The notes beneath the pieces are model-generated. The model saw only the letters and a program-made list of their open reading frames with translations, was not told where the DNA came from and ran no database searches. 50,739 bases of DNA from the NCBI GenBank assembly GCA_023442485.1, contig JAEZZG010000033.1, forward strand, positions 1 to 50,739, written 5' to 3'. Position 1 is the stretch's first letter; every line of letters starts with the position of its first letter. The position numbers and the translations under genes are program-made. This document shows positions 42,684-50,124 of this stretch, one piece after another. The DNA is from Actinomycetes bacterium (GTDB lineage: Bacteria; Actinomycetota; Actinomycetes; Propionibacteriales; Propionibacteriaceae).

Positions 42684-43395
42684 TAGCCCAGGCTCCCCGA
42701 GTTGAATGAACGAGCATCCGCGTCGAGCCCATCTCGATTCGCGAGCCGTCCCGAAGTTCAGTGTGGGTCACCTTTTCGCCGTCGACGATGACGCCGTTGG
42801 TGGAGCCGAGATCATCGAGGGTCAGGTCATAGCCGTCAGACACTTCGACGACGGTAATCCGGGCGTGTTTGCGGCTGATCCCAGGGTCGTTGATGCGCAG
42901 ATTTGCCTCGGAGCCGCGTCCAATGACCAGCCCAGGTGGTTGCAGATTGTGCCGGACGCCGTTGACCTCGATCACGAGATTGGTGTTGCGTCGCACAGCG
43001 GCCGAACCTTCTGGCCCATCCAGGGGGGATGCCTGTGCGTCAATCACGAATCGCCCGGTGGAAAGATCGCTGTTTTCCACATAGTCAATCGAGATCGGCC
43101 CATTGAAGACATAGTTGCGTTCGTTGGCGTGCTCGCGTAGCTCCGGAATGATCTCAGTGTTGAGGGTTTTCGAGAATGGGGCTAACCGCTCGTAGTCAGT
43201 CGGAGATAACCCGACGACGAAGCGATTCGGCACCAGGCGCTTCCCTCGGCTGAGCACCTTGGAGTTGGCATCAAGTTCGCGGGTGAGTCGCGCGGCAATC
43301 TCGACTGGTTGTACTTCCCCTTTAAATGCCTTGGCGAAGACACCGTTGACCGCCGACTCGATTTTCTTCTCGACGCTGTCGAAGATACCCAACAT
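42676..43395 (-). CDS. fhaA: FHA-domain protein with N-terminal DUF3662 domain
   Basis: A 239-residue protein. The N-terminal DUF3662 domain (about 1-115) begins GIFDSVEKKIESAVNGVFAK and has the family's EIAARLTRELDANSKVLSRG and VPNRFVVGLSPTDYERL; a C-terminal FHA domain (about 155-235) shows VIGRGSEANLRINDPGISRKHARI and DDLGSTNGVIVDG. FhaA binds phosphorylated PknB and MviN-type partners in mycobacteria, linking kinase signalling to lipid II flipping. It is the first gene of the minus-strand cluster. AGGAGG lies only two bases before ATG 43395, so the next codon TTG could be the true start. Confidence 0.93.
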   Translation of the reverse strand: MLGIFDSVEKKIESAVNGVFAKAFKGEVQPVEIAARLTRELDANSKVLSRGKRLVPNRFVVGLSPTDYERLAPFSKTLNTEIIPELREHANERNYVFNGPISIDYVENSDLSTGRFVIDAQASPLDGPEGSAAVRRNTNLVIEVNGVRHNLQPPGLVIGRGSEANLRINDPGISRKHARITVVEVSDGYDLTLDDLGSTNGVIVDGEKVTHTELRDGSRIEMGSTRMLVHSTRGAWASE

Positions 43396-43760
43396 TGCCT
43401 CCTTCCAGATGAGCCATCCTGCCTCCTTCGGTCAGTCTACCCGGTAGTGGCTGAATTGACTGAGTGAATTTCGCCGGGTTGAGACTTTGGGGCGATCCCA
43501 AAGGGCCTGATCTGACCGTCGGCATAGCCTTGATGTGTCCCGCAGGTAGCCATTTAGCGGGTCAGGACAGGTTGCCAGACTGCCGATCAATCGCCGTCAG
43601 TGGTGTTCCCTCTACGAAACGGTCGAGCCACCTTGGGTCTACGAGGTAGGCTTCGACATGTTTGGAGCTGGATTGTAGGGGTCCAGCCTAGGCTTGCTCT
43701 GCTCGGTCTTCGATGAGCGGACTCTCGTCTCGATACCACAAGAATCAGTGAGGTAGTGAC
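43396..43760. other. Divergent region upstream of the fha cluster
   Basis: 365 bases holding the promoter of the fhaA-pknB cluster on the minus strand and that of the flavin-reductase gene on the plus strand. I looked for the tRNA-Leu often found near this cluster in other actinobacteria and found no cloverleaf or T-loop sequence. No convincing hairpin or gene is visible. Confidence 0.55.
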
Positions 43761-44351
43761 GTGACGGATAAGACCTCTTCTGCCAGGGACGTCGCCAGTT
43801 GTGCCGTCTCTGAGCTGTTGGCCGCAGATGTTCCTGCCGTCCGGGAACAACCTGTGGAATCGCGGGTTGACGACGACCATGCCACCATCGACACCTTCCG
43901 CGAGGTGATGGCGACCGTCCCCGCTCCCGTCGCCATCGTCACCGCTAGCCACGAAGGAGACAACCACGGCGCCACCGTCAGCGCATTCTGCTCCTTGTCG
44001 ATGGACCCGCCGATGATGTTGGTTGCTCTGGGCAATTCGTCATCAACCCTGGCTGCGATCGCAGCGTCGGGGCGTTTCGGAGTCAACCTGATGGGGTCCA
44101 CCCAAGTCGACGTCTGCAATCGATTCGCCCGCAACGGCGCCGATAAATTTTCAGATACCGATTGGGAGCTAGATCACGGCGTCCCCCACCTAGCCGACGT
44201 CCCCGGCTTCATCGCCTGCGAAGTCACCGAACTCGTTGTCGGCGGAGACCACACCGTCGTTTTTGGGCACGTCCTCGACGCCTCAATGACGCCGAGCGAG
44301 GCGATCCTCTACTACAAACGCAACTACGCCGTAGCGACCCACCTGACATAA
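43761..44351 (+). CDS. Flavin reductase-like domain protein
   Basis: A 196-residue protein starting at GTG 43761. After a 45-residue hydrophilic N-terminus, the FMN-binding split-barrel domain shows EVMATVPAPVAIVTASHEG, HGATVSAFCSLSMDPPMMLV, RFGVNLMG and DHTVVFGHVLDA, typical of the HpaC/flavin reductase family. Such enzymes reduce flavin with NAD(P)H, or act as FMN-binding partner proteins of monooxygenases. No partner monooxygenase is nearby. It is followed by an inverted repeat TCGACTC/GAGTCGA (44383-44406) before the convergent regulator. Confidence 0.82.
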   Translation: MTDKTSSARDVASCAVSELLAADVPAVREQPVESRVDDDHATIDTFREVMATVPAPVAIVTASHEGDNHGATVSAFCSLSMDPPMMLVALGNSSSTLAAIAASGRFGVNLMGSTQVDVCNRFARNGADKFSDTDWELDHGVPHLADVPGFIACEVTELVVGGDHTVVFGHVLDASMTPSEAILYYKRNYAVATHLT

Positions 44352-44425
44352 CGACAAGGCAAATCCATGCCTGCCTGGCCCATCGACTCCGCTATGGACG
44401 AGTCGAACGCCCACGCGCCCGCCAC

Positions 44426-44920
44426 TCAAGAAATCGGGTGGTCTTTCGACCAGAACTGAGCAAAAGCCGATGTCGCATTGGCGAAGTTGACGTGATAGTC
44501 ACGAATCGCCTGGAGCCGTTGACGCACCGGAGAATCTTCGTCAAATAACTGTGTCCCTGACGCATAAATCTCAGCCAAAGACCGGTGATTATCGGTGATC
44601 ATCGCCAACTCGGCCTTCGCCAAGTGGTTGAGCTGATAGCGGTCTGCGCGTTCCCCAGGAATCGAGACCTTCCTAATCATTCCGGCAGTGATCAACGAAC
44701 GCGAGGCGGTTGAGATCGCTGCCGGAGAGGCCCCCAGCATGGTCGCCAAATCGGCTTGGGTGGGGCCTTCAGGGAGATCCGAGCAAATAATCGCTGCGAT
44801 CACCCGGGCCGACATGCGAGAATACCCGGTCCCGACGAGTCCAATGGCAAGCTCCTCAAGAAACTCGGGCAGGCTTGACGCCCCGTTGCTATCTGACGGC
44901 GAGTTCTGCTCGGTCTTCAT
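44426..44920 (-). CDS. MarR/GbsR-like transcription regulator
   Basis: A 164-residue protein from ATG 44920; an upstream start at 44977 would add a sequence unlike the family. The winged-helix region (about 35-105) shows VGTGYSRMSARVIAAIICSD, GPTQADLATMLGASPAAIST and ASRSLITAGMIRKVSIPGER, followed by an alpha-helical C-terminal part. It faces the DMSO-reductase operon across a 300-base region and is a plausible regulator of it, but MarR-type proteins of this kind also control transporter or envelope genes. Confidence 0.75.
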   Translation of the reverse strand: MKTEQNSPSDSNGASSLPEFLEELAIGLVGTGYSRMSARVIAAIICSDLPEGPTQADLATMLGASPAAISTASRSLITAGMIRKVSIPGERADRYQLNHLAKAELAMITDNHRSLAEIYASGTQLFDEDSPVRQRLQAIRDYHVNFANATSAFAQFWSKDHPIS

Positions 44921-45220
44921 GGCCCCCAGTGTAGCCCCCGCACTAGCCGCCACTAATGAATATCGAAACACATCCATTGCAGATTTACTTTTTTCGGAAA
45001 ATTGTGAAATTAAAACCCGAAAACCCTTCCGGGCTTGTCAAACGGGGATTAGTGTTGAATCTAAATCCACTCATCGCCCGTTTCGGGCGACCGGATCCAG
45101 GCGAGAAGACGACGAAAGCCTGTGATCTGAACAGGATTGTGAGCCGATTCCGCCGACGTTGCCCACGACGGCTCAGGTTGAGGCTCTGCGTCCCAAGAGT
45201 TCGCAAGAGGAGGTTTCACC
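44921..45220. other. Divergent region upstream of dmsB
   Basis: 300 bases between the MarR-like gene and dmsB. It is AT-rich at 44975-45020, contains the perfect hairpin CGCCCG-TTT-CGGGCG (45075-45089), and ends with AGAGGAGG before dmsB. An FNR- or Crp-type palindrome is not obvious. The frame at 44956-45285 overlaps dmsB out of frame and is not a gene. Confidence 0.5.
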
Positions 45221-45835
45221 ATGCTGGGGTTTTACTTCGATCAGACCCTGTGCAACGGGTGCAAGGCATGTCAGATTGCCTGTAAAGACAAGCATGACCT
45301 GCCCATCGGGGTGAAGTGGCGTCGAGTAGTGGAGTACTCCGGTGGTTCATGGCAGCGCCGCGGAGACACCTTTACTCCCAACGTCTTCACCTACTACACG
45401 TCGGTTGCTTGTAACCACTGTGAGAATCCGGTGTGTTCCCAGGTCTGTCCGACTACGGCAATGACGGTTCGCGACGACGGCACCGTCTTCGTCGATCAAG
45501 ACAAGTGCGTCGGTTGCCGCTACTGCGAGTGGGCCTGCCCCTATTCCGCACCTCAATTCAACGCCGAAACAGGCCACATGTCTAAGTGTGATCTGTGTAA
45601 GGACTACCGCGACGCGGGCGAAGATCCCGCATGTGTGGCGGCTTGCCCGTCGCGCGCCCTCGACTGGGGTGATCTCGCCGATCTGCAGAAGAAGTATCCG
45701 GAAGCTGGACAGGGCAACCTGGCTCCTCTTCCCGATCCCTCTATCACCAAGCCGAACCTGTTGATCAAGCCGCACCGTGACGCCCAGCGCTGGGATGCGG
45801 GTACCGGTTCCATCGCTAACCCAGAGGAGATCTAA
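45221..45835 (+). CDS. dmsB: DMSO-reductase-type electron-transfer subunit, 4[4Fe-4S]
   Basis: A 204-residue ferredoxin-like protein with four cysteine clusters: CNGCKACQIACKDKHD, CNHCENPVCSQVCP, CVGCRYCEWACPYS and CDLCKDYRDAGEDPACVAACP. This is the DmsB/PhsB pattern; it passes electrons from the membrane anchor to the molybdenum subunit. RAGGAGG-type site GAGGAGG lies just upstream of the ATG. It is the first gene of the operon and is followed by dmsC three bases later, with dmsA last. Confidence 0.95.
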   Translation: MLGFYFDQTLCNGCKACQIACKDKHDLPIGVKWRRVVEYSGGSWQRRGDTFTPNVFTYYTSVACNHCENPVCSQVCPTTAMTVRDDGTVFVDQDKCVGCRYCEWACPYSAPQFNAETGHMSKCDLCKDYRDAGEDPACVAACPSRALDWGDLADLQKKYPEAGQGNLAPLPDPSITKPNLLIKPHRDAQRWDAGTGSIANPEEI

Positions 45836-45838
45836 ATC

Positions 45839-46864
45839 ATGAATGCTGGCGAACTCCCCATGATTCTGTTCACCACAATCGCGATGATGTGCGTTGGCGC
45901 CTTCGTGATTCTCGGTGTCATTCAATTCCTAGCTGGGTCTCGTTATTCTGAACGCACCCTCAACCGTGCTACCGACCTAGCCCTGATCTTCCTCGGCCCC
46001 GCAATGGTCTTCGGTTTGATCGCTTCCATGTTCCACATGCACGACGTCTTCCACGTCTTCAACGTATTCCGGCACCTCGGTAGTTCTTGGCTCTCCCGCG
46101 AGGTCACTTTCGGGATTATCTTCGCCGGTCTCGGCTTCGTCTTCGCCTTCATGCAGTGGTGGAAGCTGGGTTCGTTGAAGCTCCGCCAGATTCTGGCTGT
46201 GCTTACCGCCCTCGCTGGGATCGGGTTGTTGGTGTCAATGGTTCGGATCTACACCGTGCTCAAGGTTGTGCCGGCGTGGTCGTCCTGGTTCACTCCCGTC
46301 CAGGTCGTGTGCACCACCGTGGTTCTCGGTTCCCTCTTGGTTGCGGCGGCCTTCGTGTTGACCCGCAAGCTCGGTGTGTCTCAATGGGAGCATGCCAAGG
46401 ACGCCACCTTCACCCGCGCGATGGTGGGGGCTAGACGCTCCGATGCTCAGCGTTCCTGGTATCAGCGCATCGACGATGAAACCGCCAACACCAAGGGCGT
46501 CTCGGAATCCCTTGATGACCTTGTCGGTTGGGCAGTGCGTCTGTGCGTCATCCTCGCCGTGGTTGCTGCTGGCGTCTTGCTGATCAGTTTCCCCTTCTAT
46601 GTGACTGGTCTAGCCAGCAAGGGTGGTGCCGCCCTTGCTTCGGCAAGAACCTTCGCGTCCTTCCTGACGGTGTTCCGCTTTGCCTGCCTGGTCGTCGGTA
46701 TCGGCCTCCTCGGTGTCTTCGCCTACTACATGACGTCGCGGATCACTGACGACGCCGAAGACAAACTCGCGTGGGTGGTGACGGCTGCATTCCTCCTCGT
46801 TCTTCTCGGAGAATTCCTAGGCCGTTATCAGTTCTACGAATCAATGGTTCGCGTGGGTATGTGA
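45839..46864 (+). CDS. dmsC: DMSO-reductase-type membrane anchor subunit
   Basis: A 341-residue membrane protein with about eight hydrophobic segments, resembling DmsC. It begins MNAGELPMILFTTIAMMCVG and contains SMFHMHDVFHVFNVFRHLGS, SWLSREVTFGIIFAGL and a central hydrophilic loop (about 175-230). In the known complex it oxidises menaquinol and anchors the catalytic pair on the outer face. The HMHD-type His residues in segment 2 could contact the quinol. A perfect hairpin follows before dmsA. Confidence 0.88.
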   Translation: MNAGELPMILFTTIAMMCVGAFVILGVIQFLAGSRYSERTLNRATDLALIFLGPAMVFGLIASMFHMHDVFHVFNVFRHLGSSWLSREVTFGIIFAGLGFVFAFMQWWKLGSLKLRQILAVLTALAGIGLLVSMVRIYTVLKVVPAWSSWFTPVQVVCTTVVLGSLLVAAAFVLTRKLGVSQWEHAKDATFTRAMVGARRSDAQRSWYQRIDDETANTKGVSESLDDLVGWAVRLCVILAVVAAGVLLISFPFYVTGLASKGGAALASARTFASFLTVFRFACLVVGIGLLGVFAYYMTSRITDDAEDKLAWVVTAAFLLVLLGEFLGRYQFYESMVRVGM

Positions 46865-47126
46865 GGGTTGAACACATAGCTGCATGAGTGGATTTGTTGG
46901 GGAGATGCGATCGCGGCTCCCCAACCCCATTACCGAGTATTGCCCCAAGTTGACGGCCCGCTAGTTCGCTTATGGAAGGTCGCCGATCCGCGTCGTCGAA
47001 ATGATCGAACAGATGGTGGATCGGGCTAGGGGTTTTCAGACAATCGACAACGGAAAGCCATGTCGTAGCTTTCTCGGAGCTGGTCTTGGTCAAAGAGCCA
47101 GCCTACGGACATCCATGGAGGTAGTG
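46865..47126 (+). other. dmsC-dmsA intergenic gap
   Basis: 262 bases inside the operon, unusually long. It contains the perfect hairpin at 46896-46925 and a weaker CCGATCC/GGATCGG inverted repeat around 46984-47025. It ends in TGGAGGTAGTG before dmsA. No gene is visible; the long frame from 47001 uses this leader as N-terminal sequence without a family match. Confidence 0.5.
46896..46925 (+). repeat. Intra-operon hairpin upstream of dmsA
   Basis: GTTGGGGAG (46896-46904) pairs perfectly with CTCCCCAAC (46917-46925) around a 12-base loop ATGCGATCGCGG. No T tract follows, so it is not a classic terminator. It may set the ratio of dmsBC to dmsA message, or be an attenuator or processing site. 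Confidence 0.6.
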
Positions 47127-49637
47127 ATGTCAGTGACGAATGAAATGAAGAATGCCGCACAGGCGATTGCCGAACAAGAGGTCTCGCGTCGGTCTTTCCT
47201 GAAGTGGTCCGGTGCGGTCGCGGGATCGTCTGCCCTGGTCGGCACCGGGGTTTCCGTCATGGGAACTCCAGGCATTGGCCCAGACAATGCAGCCATCGCT
47301 GGGGCCACCTCGCGTGAGGGAGTCGACAAGACCGTCTGGAATGCGTGCATGGTCAACTGCGGTTCGCGCTGTCCAGTTCGTCTTGAAGTCAAGGATGGTA
47401 CCGTCGTGCGCGTCCTGGCGGACAACACCGGTGATGACGAGCTTGGTTCCCAGCAGATTCGGGCCTGCGTGCGTGGACGTGCGATCCGCTCCCGCATCTA
47501 TTCGGCTGACCGGATCAAGAAACCGATGCGTCGCCGCCCCGGCACCAAACGCGGTGAAGGCTTCTGGGATGAGATTACCTGGGACGAGGCTATTGACGAG
47601 ATCGCCCGGCAGTTCAAGAGGATCATCGAGCAATACGGCAACGAGGCTCTCTACTTCCAGTACGGCTCCGGTTCGACTGGGGGAAACATCTGTAAGCGGT
47701 CATCGTGGACTCACCTCCTCGATACCCTCGGCGGTGCCCTATCCTTCTACGCGGACTATTCCACCGCCCAGATCACCGTAGCCAGCTCTTTCGTCTATGG
47801 CGAGTTCGCTAGAGGCAACTCCCTGCAAGATGCCCAGCACGCCAAGTTGCAGGTGCTGTGGGGTAATAACCCGATCGAGACCCGCATGTCGGGTGGTGGC
47901 GAGACCTTCGTCACCCAGCAGGTCAAGAAGAAGCACCAGGTTCGTACCATCGTCATCGATCCTCGGTATTCTGAGACCGCGATTGATATTGCGGATGAGT
48001 GGATTCCGATTCGTCCGGGAACTGACGCCGCCCTCGCTGCGGCAATGGCTTATGTGATCATCTCCGAGAATCTGCATGACCAGGCATTCTTGGATAAGTA
48101 CTGCATCGGTTTTGATGAGGAACACATGCCAGAAGGAATCCCTGCTGGCAACTCCTACAAGTCCTACATCATGGGTCAGGGCAAGGACGGTATTGCGAAG
48201 ACGCCGGAGTGGGCTGCGCCGATCACAGGTATCCCCGCGCTGAAGATTCGTCAGCTCGCCCTAGAGATTGCGACCGCCAAGCCGTGCGCGATTACCCAGG
48301 GGTGGGGTTTGCAGCGCCACGCTAACGGCGACACGACCTGCCGCGCGGTGTTCATGATTCCGATTCTGACCGGCAACGTCGGGTTGCAAGGTGGTGGCAC
48401 TGGCGCTCACGAGTCCTATTACTCCTTGCCGGTGGCGACCTACCCCAACTACAAGAACCCGATCAAGACCCAGATTTCATGTGTGGGTTGGTTCGATGCC
48501 ATCGATCATGGTGAAGAGATGACGGCCACCAAGGACGGTGTTCGTGGTGCCGACAAACTCAAAGTCGGGATCAAGTTGATGGTGAACGCGTGTACCAATA
48601 CGACGATGAACCAGCACGCCGACTCGAACGCTACGTTCAAACTGCTCCAGGACGAATCGCAGCAGGAGTATTACATCTCCCATGACCACCAATTCACGCC
48701 GACTTGTGAAATGGCGGACATCGTCTTGCCGGCAACGACGAACTTCGAGGAAACCGACCTTGTCCCTGGCGGATCGTCGTCTGAAATGGGTTATGTGATT
48801 CTCGCCCGTCCTGCAATCGAGCCAATGTACGAATGCAAGCCGGGATACGAGATCGGCACGTTGATTTGTCGCAAGATGGACGAGCTCTACGCAGCCGAGG
48901 GGAAGGCTACCGACTACGAGCAGCGCTTCACCGAGGGTCGCACCCAAGAAGAGTGGGTATCCCACCTGATCGAGGAGACCCGCAAGAAGGTTCCGGATCT
49001 ACCCAGCGAGGAAGAGCTAGAAAAGATGGGTGTGTTCCGCAAGGTCAACCCGGACGGCAGCACCATCGCCTACAAGAAGTTCCGTGACGACCCGGTGGCG
49101 AACCCGTTGAAGACCCCCTCTGGCAAGATCGAGATTTTCTCGAAGAAGCTGTGGGACATTGCCAATACCTGGGAGTTCCCGAATCCGGAAAAGGGTGACG
49201 TGATCGCGGTGTTGCCCGAACATGTGGAGACCTGGGAAGACTCTGGGGAAGCTAAGGCGACCGGGAAACTGCAATGTATCGGCCACCACTACAAGGCCCG
49301 TACCCATTCGTCCTATGCCAACCTGCCGTGGCTCCAAGAGGCGAACCGGCAAGAACTCTGGATCAACCCGATGGATGCCGAACCGCTAGGTATCTCGAAC
49401 GGCGATCTGGTCGAGGTTGCCTCGGAGCGCGGTATCGTCCACGTTCCAGCGAAAGTGACCCCGCGCATCATGCCGGGTGTGACCTCGCTGCCTCAGGGGT
49501 CGTGGCGCAAGATGGAAGGCAATGTCGATGTCGGCGCCTCCGTCAACACCCTCGCCCGGCACAAGTTCACCCCGCTAGCTAAGGGCAACCCGCAGCACAC
49601 CTGCCTAGTGACGGTGAAGAAGATCGCAACAAAATAG
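47127..49637 (+). CDS. dmsA: DMSO-reductase-family molybdenum subunit
   Basis: An 836-residue molybdopterin oxidoreductase starting at ATG 47127 after GGAGG. The twin-arginine signal reads EVSRRSFLKWSGAVAGSSAL. The N-terminal [4Fe-4S] site has NACMVNCGSRCPVRLEV and a further Cys in IRACVRGRA. The molybdenum ligand is Ser212 in ADYSTAQI, as in DmsA. Other landmarks are WGNNPIETRMSGGG, PRYSETAIDIADEWIPIRPGTDAAL and the C-terminal pterin-binding region with LEVASERGIVH-like LVEVASERGIVHVPAKV. The enzyme class reduces DMSO, TMAO or related oxides outside the membrane; the exact acceptor is unknown. The gene comes third instead of first as in the usual dmsABC order. Confidence 0.94.
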   Translation: MSVTNEMKNAAQAIAEQEVSRRSFLKWSGAVAGSSALVGTGVSVMGTPGIGPDNAAIAGATSREGVDKTVWNACMVNCGSRCPVRLEVKDGTVVRVLADNTGDDELGSQQIRACVRGRAIRSRIYSADRIKKPMRRRPGTKRGEGFWDEITWDEAIDEIARQFKRIIEQYGNEALYFQYGSGSTGGNICKRSSWTHLLDTLGGALSFYADYSTAQITVASSFVYGEFARGNSLQDAQHAKLQVLWGNNPIETRMSGGGETFVTQQVKKKHQVRTIVIDPRYSETAIDIADEWIPIRPGTDAALAAAMAYVIISENLHDQAFLDKYCIGFDEEHMPEGIPAGNSYKSYIMGQGKDGIAKTPEWAAPITGIPALKIRQLALEIATAKPCAITQGWGLQRHANGDTTCRAVFMIPILTGNVGLQGGGTGAHESYYSLPVATYPNYKNPIKTQISCVGWFDAIDHGEEMTATKDGVRGADKLKVGIKLMVNACTNTTMNQHADSNATFKLLQDESQQEYYISHDHQFTPTCEMADIVLPATTNFEETDLVPGGSSSEMGYVILARPAIEPMYECKPGYEIGTLICRKMDELYAAEGKATDYEQRFTEGRTQEEWVSHLIEETRKKVPDLPSEEELEKMGVFRKVNPDGSTIAYKKFRDDPVANPLKTPSGKIEIFSKKLWDIANTWEFPNPEKGDVIAVLPEHVETWEDSGEAKATGKLQCIGHHYKARTHSSYANLPWLQEANRQELWINPMDAEPLGISNGDLVEVASERGIVHVPAKVTPRIMPGVTSLPQGSWRKMEGNVDVGASVNTLARHKFTPLAKGNPQHTCLVTVKKIATK

Positions 49638-49710
49638 GGGATAGGGTCAGATAGGGGAGGTGCCCACGGGCGCACGCTTGACCTGGACCTCCCTAGCCGA
49701 AACTAACCTG

Positions 49711-49737
49711 GAGGGGCTCGCCACCGGTGGGCCCCTC
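49711..49737 (+). terminator. Terminator of the dms operon
   Basis: GAGGGGC (49711-49717) pairs with GCCCCTC (49731-49737), with an inner CCACC/GGTGG pairing, followed by TAGATTTTAT. A typical intrinsic terminator after dmsA. Confidence 0.85.
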
Positions 49738-49791
49738 TAGATTTTATGATGCCAGGAGGTGTGCAGAACCATTCCCCAAGCAAGCAAAGCA

Positions 49792-49812
49792 GCTTTGACT
49801 AGGTATTTTACA
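49792..49812 (+). repeat. 21-base motif, second copy near dmsA
   Basis: This stretch matches 10475-10495 at 19 of 21 bases; shared cores are TGACTAGGT and TTTTACA separated by one base. Both copies lie in intergenic DNA on the same strand. It could be a promoter element (TTGACT is present in this copy) or a leftover of a dispersed repeat. Confidence 0.45.
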
Positions 49813-49860
49813 AGAAACAAGGGGGTGGGGTGTGAGCGGGTTTTATGGTTGTCCTAGGAT

Positions 49861-49887
49861 ATTCATATCCGAATCGGGAATATGAAT
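49861..49887 (+). repeat. AT-rich inverted repeat
   Basis: ATTCATAT (49861-49868) and ATATGAAT (49880-49887) form a perfect 8-bp repeat with an 11-base centre that itself holds TCCG/CGGGA. It could be an operator or a hairpin at the start of a small RNA that ends at 49970. Confidence 0.45.
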
Positions 49888-49937
49888 CACAAGTGAAACC
49901 CGGTTCTTCATACCAAGACGCTGCGTCCATGCGTTGT

Positions 49938-49970
49938 GAGGGACGAGATTACCCCCCAATCTCGTCCCTC
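49938..49970 (+). ncRNA. Hairpin with six-C loop, candidate 6C-type RNA element
   Basis: GAGGGACGAGATT (49938-49950) pairs perfectly with AATCTCGTCCCTC (49958-49970), 13 bp, closing the loop ACCCCCC. TCTCCCCCTTT follows. Actinobacterial 6C small RNAs are built of two stem-loops with six or more C in the loops; only this one hairpin is clear here. It may be the 3' hairpin of a small RNA that starts in the AT-rich repeat just upstream, or a strong terminator. Confidence 0.4.
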
Positions 49971-50124
49971 TCCCCCTTTAAGGACGCGCGGCTTTGTTTT
50001 GTGGGTGTTTCGTAGGCTGGTGGTCTGGTTTTGTGGGGTTGGCTGGTCTGGTTTGGTAGGGCCGGGTGGCCGATGAAGCCCACGAGCAGGCTTTGACGAG
50101 GTTTTGCCGAAATCTATACCCCCA

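Larger units (their letters stand above)
49638..50124. other. Intergenic region after dmsA
   Basis: 487 bases with no convincing gene. It holds the dmsA terminator (49711-49737), a motif shared with the dnaB-csoR region (49792-49812), an ATTCATAT/ATATGAAT inverted repeat (49861-49887), a 13-bp hairpin with a six-C loop (49938-49970), and a G/T-rich stretch with repeated CTGGTCTGGTTT-like units (about 50010-50065). The right end lies behind the TetR-like gene's stop. Confidence 0.55.

Noticed and set aside
43396..43760. tRNA gene upstream of the fha cluster
   Set aside because: A tRNA is common here in some actinobacteria, but no T-loop GTTCGAATC-type sequence or acceptor stem could be found.
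44383..44406. Terminator between the flavin-reductase gene and the MarR-like gene
   Set aside because: TCGACTC/GAGTCGA gives only a 7-bp stem and no T tract follows on either strand.
47001..47126. N-terminal extension of dmsA
   Set aside because: The 42 added residues have no family match; GGAGG and the twin-arginine signal fix the start at 47127.
50010..50065. CRISPR-like repeats in the G/T-rich stretch
   Set aside because: Repeated CTGGTCTGGTTT-like units are irregular, adjacent and without spacers; simple low-complexity sequence.
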